Source: Acidobacteriota bacterium | Lineage (GTDB): Bacteria > Acidobacteriota > Terriglobia > Acidiferrales > UBA7541 | DNA: 64,000 nt | Assembly (NCBI GenBank): GCA_013289825.1 | Contig: JABCZF010000008.1 | Coordinates: forward strand, 62,001-126,000 | Direction: 5' to 3' | Shown: in pieces, positions 61,834-64,000 of the stretch | How positions within the stretch are numbered: the stretch's first letter is position 1 | Layout of the letters: each line of letters opens with the position of its first letter | Notes under the pieces: generated by a model | The model's input: only the letters and a program-made list of their open reading frames with translations | Database searches by the model: none | What the model was told of the DNA's origin: nothing | Program-made: the position numbers and the translations under genes

Positions 61834-63372
61834 ATGGCGAATATCAAGGCAGACGAAATCAGCAAGATTCTGCGTGAGCAGATCGAGAATTACGAGCAGA
61901 CCGTTTCGGTCGATGAAGTCGGGGCGATCATCAGCGTGGGCGACGGCATCGCGCGTGTCCACGGCCTTCGAAAGGTCATGGCTGGAGAGATGCTCTCTTT
62001 TCCGAAGAACATTTTCGGCATCGCGCTCAACCTGGAAGAGGAAGAAGTCGGCGTCGTGCTTTTGGGTGAGTCCGCCGAATTGAAAGAGGGCGACGTCGTC
62101 AAGCGGACGAATACCATTATGTCCGTACCCGTGGGCGAGGCACTCGTCGGCCGCGTGGTCAGCCCGCTCGGCGAGCCGCTCGACGGCAAAGGTCCTATTG
62201 TTTCGAAGCAGCGCAACGCGCTGGAGCGCATTGCTCCGGGCGTTCTTGACCGGCAGCCGGTTCGCGAGCCGCTACAGACGGGCATCAAGGCTATCGACGC
62301 TATGATTCCGATCGGCCGTGGCCAGCGCGAGTTGATCATCGGCGACCGGCAGACCGGCAAGACCGCCGTCATTCTCGACACCATCATCAATCAAAAGGGC
62401 GGCGATGTTATTTGCATTTATTGCGGCATCGGGCAGAAGCGCTCGACGATTGCTCAGGTCGTGAAGACACTGACCGACGCCGGCGCCATGGACTACACCA
62501 TCGTCGTCGCGTCCAGCGCCGCGGAACCTGCATCTTTGCAATACATCGCTCCTTACGCCGCGTGCGCCATGGGCGAATACTTCCGCGACAACAAGCGGCA
62601 CGCCGTCACTTTCTACGACGACCTCTCGAAGCACGCCCAGGCCTATCGTGAAATCTCTTTGTTGTTGCGCCGCCCGCCGGGCCGCGAAGCTTTCCCTGGC
62701 GACGTGTTTTATCTCCACTCGCGGTTGCTGGAGCGCGCCGCGAAGCTCAACGACAAACTCGGCGCCGGCTCGCTCACGGCACTCCCGGTGATCGAAACGC
62801 AGGCCGGCGACGTCTCCGCGTACATCCCAACAAACGTGATTTCCATTACCGATGGGCAGATCTATCTCGAAGCCGACCTCTTCAACGCCGGCATTAGACC
62901 GGCGATCAACGTTGGCATCAGCGTCAGCCGCGTCGGCGGCAACGCGCAAATCAAGGCTATGCGTCAGGTTGCCGGCACTTTGCGCCTGGACATGGCCCAA
63001 TATCGCGCACTCGCTGCTTTCGCGCAGTTCGGCTCCGATCAACTGGACAAAGTTACACAAGCGCAGCTCGCCCGCGGGCTGCGCTTGACTGAAATTCTCA
63101 AGCAAGATCAGTACGCGCCGCTTTCTGTGGAAAAACAGGTGCTCAGCATTTACATCGCGACGAGCGGCGCTATTGACACTGTAGCCGTCGCCGATGTGCG
63201 CCGCTTCGAGGCCGAGTTTCTGCAATTCGTCGAGACCAACTATCCGTCGGTTTTGAAGAATATCGCGACAAAAAAGGCCCTCGATGACGGCATCAGGGCG
63301 GAGATCAAAACCGCCGTCGAGGGGTTCAAGGAGCGCTTTACGGCTTCCATAGCTGCGGCTGTCGCCAACTGA
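61834..63372 (+). CDS. atpA: ATP synthase F1 subunit alpha
   Basis: The 512-residue protein has the family's full length: N-terminal barrel ([18 protein letters not shown]), nucleotide-binding domain with Walker [11 protein letters not shown] (about 169-178) and the [41 protein letters not shown] block with the Arg finger nearby ([14 protein letters not shown]), and the C-terminal helical domain. Subunit alpha holds the non-catalytic nucleotide sites. GGAGCAGG precedes the ATG. The opposite-strand 317-residue frame is a shadow. Confidence 0.97.
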   Translation: MANIKADEISKILREQIENYEQTVSVDEVGAIISVGDGIARVHGLRKVMAGEMLSFPKNIFGIALNLEEEEVGVVLLGESAELKEGDVVKRTNTIMSVPVGEALVGRVVSPLGEPLDGKGPIVSKQRNALERIAPGVLDRQPVREPLQTGIKAIDAMIPIGRGQRELIIGDRQTGKTAVILDTIINQKGGDVICIYCGIGQKRSTIAQVVKTLTDAGAMDYTIVVASSAAEPASLQYIAPYAACAMGEYFRDNKRHAVTFYDDLSKHAQAYREISLLLRRPPGREAFPGDVFYLHSRLLERAAKLNDKLGAGSLTALPVIETQAGDVSAYIPTNVISITDGQIYLEADLFNAGIRPAINVGISVSRVGGNAQIKAMRQVAGTLRLDMAQYRALAAFAQFGSDQLDKVTQAQLARGLRLTEILKQDQYAPLSVEKQVLSIYIATSGAIDTVAVADVRRFEAEFLQFVETNYPSVLKNIATKKALDDGIRAEIKTAVEGFKERFTASIAAAVAN

Positions 63373-63395
63373 GGCCGCAAACGTAACGGACGATC

Positions 63396-64000
63396 ATGCC
63401 CACACTTCTTGATTTCCGGCGCCGCATCCGCTCGGTGAAGAACACCCAGCAGATTACGCGCGCGATGAAGTTCGTCGCTGCGGCGCGCTTGCGCCGGGCG
63501 CAGGAAGCGGCCTTGGCTGCCCGACCTTATGCGAAGGAACTCGCGCGCGTATTGCGGTCCATCATGTCGCGCATCGATCAGCCCGAGCATCCACTGCTTG
63601 CGCATCGCCCGGAAGAAAGAATTCTCGTCATTGTCCTGACCGGTGAACGCGGCCTCGCCGGGGCTTTCAACTCCAATATATTACGCAAAGCCAATGAGTT
63701 CTTCCGTCCCAATCGAGGCAAAAAGCTTTCCGTGATTCCGGTGGGGAAAAAAGGCCGCGATGCTTTGAAAAAGGCGGGGTTTCGCTTCCCTGCCGAATAC
63801 GTGAACGTCCTGGCTCAAGTCAATTTTGGAACCGCGCGGGACATTGCTTCCGTTGTGACCGATCTTTACGCCAAGGAAGAGGCGGACGCCGTGTACATCG
63901 TATTCAGCGAATTCAAGACGGTGATGACGCCAAACCTCGTACTCGAAAAATTGCTGCCAGTCGAAGCGATGCGTGCCGACGAAGAATCCGCCAGCGAAAA
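63396..64000 (+). CDS. atpG: ATP synthase F1 subunit gamma, N-terminal part
   Basis: The gene runs off the right edge after 201 codons. It starts with the typical MPTLLDFRRRIRSVKNTQQI helix, then TRAMKFVAAARLRRAQ, which form the central shaft, and TGERGLAGAFNSNILRKA. The C-terminal helix lies outside. The gap after atpA is 23 bp. The next genes would be expected to be atpD and atpC (not seen). Confidence 0.95.
   Translation, partial: MPTLLDFRRRIRSVKNTQQITRAMKFVAAARLRRAQEAALAARPYAKELARVLRSIMSRIDQPEHPLLAHRPEERILVIVLTGERGLAGAFNSNILRKANEFFRPNRGKKLSVIPVGKKGRDALKKAGFRFPAEYVNVLAQVNFGTARDIASVVTDLYAKEEADAVYIVFSEFKTVMTPNLVLEKLLPVEAMRADEESASE

Noticed and set aside
62272..63225. A 317-codon minus-strand frame opposite atpA
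   Set aside because: Shadow of atpA, which is strongly supported.
1..64000. Search for CRISPR arrays, tRNA and rRNA genes, transposases, integrases and phage genes
   Set aside because: No regularly spaced repeats, no clover-leaf-like segments that convinced me and no mobile-element protein were seen by reading.

Overview
The window looks like a chromosomal segment of a GC-rich, Gram-negative, soil-type heterotroph, most likely an Acidobacteriota (inference). Reasons: a very long TonB-dependent receptor with an N-terminal carboxypeptidase-regulatory-like domain, a FtsX/MacB-domain permease of the kind abundant in that phylum, many secreted S9 peptidases and TPR proteins, BlaI/BlaR1-type pairs and an ATP synthase operon with two b-type subunits. 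No rRNA, tRNA, IS element, prophage, CRISPR array or defence island was seen.

Layout. 0-5.8 kb: the N-terminal part of a Cys/Met-metabolism PLP enzyme (cut by the window edge), a decayed PadR regulator, a fragment of an isoprenylcysteine-methyltransferase-like gene, an EF-G paralogue with altered G motifs, a coiled-coil membrane protein and a four-cysteine mini-protein. 5.8-10 kb: a CusBA/CzcBA-type RND pump without an outer-membrane partner. 10-16 kb: a LolA-like secreted protein with a VCBS protein, an isoaspartyl peptidase, and greA with a structured leader; next to it lies a gene broken by three frameshifts. 15.7-22.7 kb: a ChbG-like deacetylase, two secreted S9 peptidases and a TPR protein.

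22.9-40 kb is the most coherent region: a hemicellulose (glucuronoarabinoxylan) locus. It holds a large TonB-dependent receptor, a TPR/carboxypeptidase-regulatory protein, a Tat-exported GH51 arabinofuranosidase, a LacI-family regulator, a GH67 alpha-glucuronidase and a divergent GH3 beta-xylosidase/glucosidase. Three intergenic regions (upstream of the receptor, between GH51 and lacI, between GH67 and GH3) carry related 16-bp palindromes of the form CCGTTWACGTWAACGG. These sit on or beside plausible promoters and suggest one regulon under the local LacI protein. A lactonase-like metallo-hydrolase, a DUF4230 protein and small membrane proteins are interspersed.

40-47 kb: a TlpA-like thioredoxin with a Cys-rich tail, a YeiH-type transporter, a secreted M20 amidohydrolase, a membrane-anchored RidA and a frameshifted MacB-like permease. 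47-55.7 kb: a tripartite EmrAB-TolC-type efflux operon whose TolC component is fused in frame behind a STAS-like domain, an ECF sigma factor, and a BlaI/BlaR1 pair in which the BlaR1 peptidase is fused through a Gly/Val-rich linker to an efflux-adaptor-like domain. 55.8-60 kb: an MscS channel, prephenate dehydratase, a PAP2-family membrane protein and a DinB protein. 60.2-64 kb: ATP synthase genes b, b', delta, alpha and gamma (cut by the window edge), without the a and c subunits.
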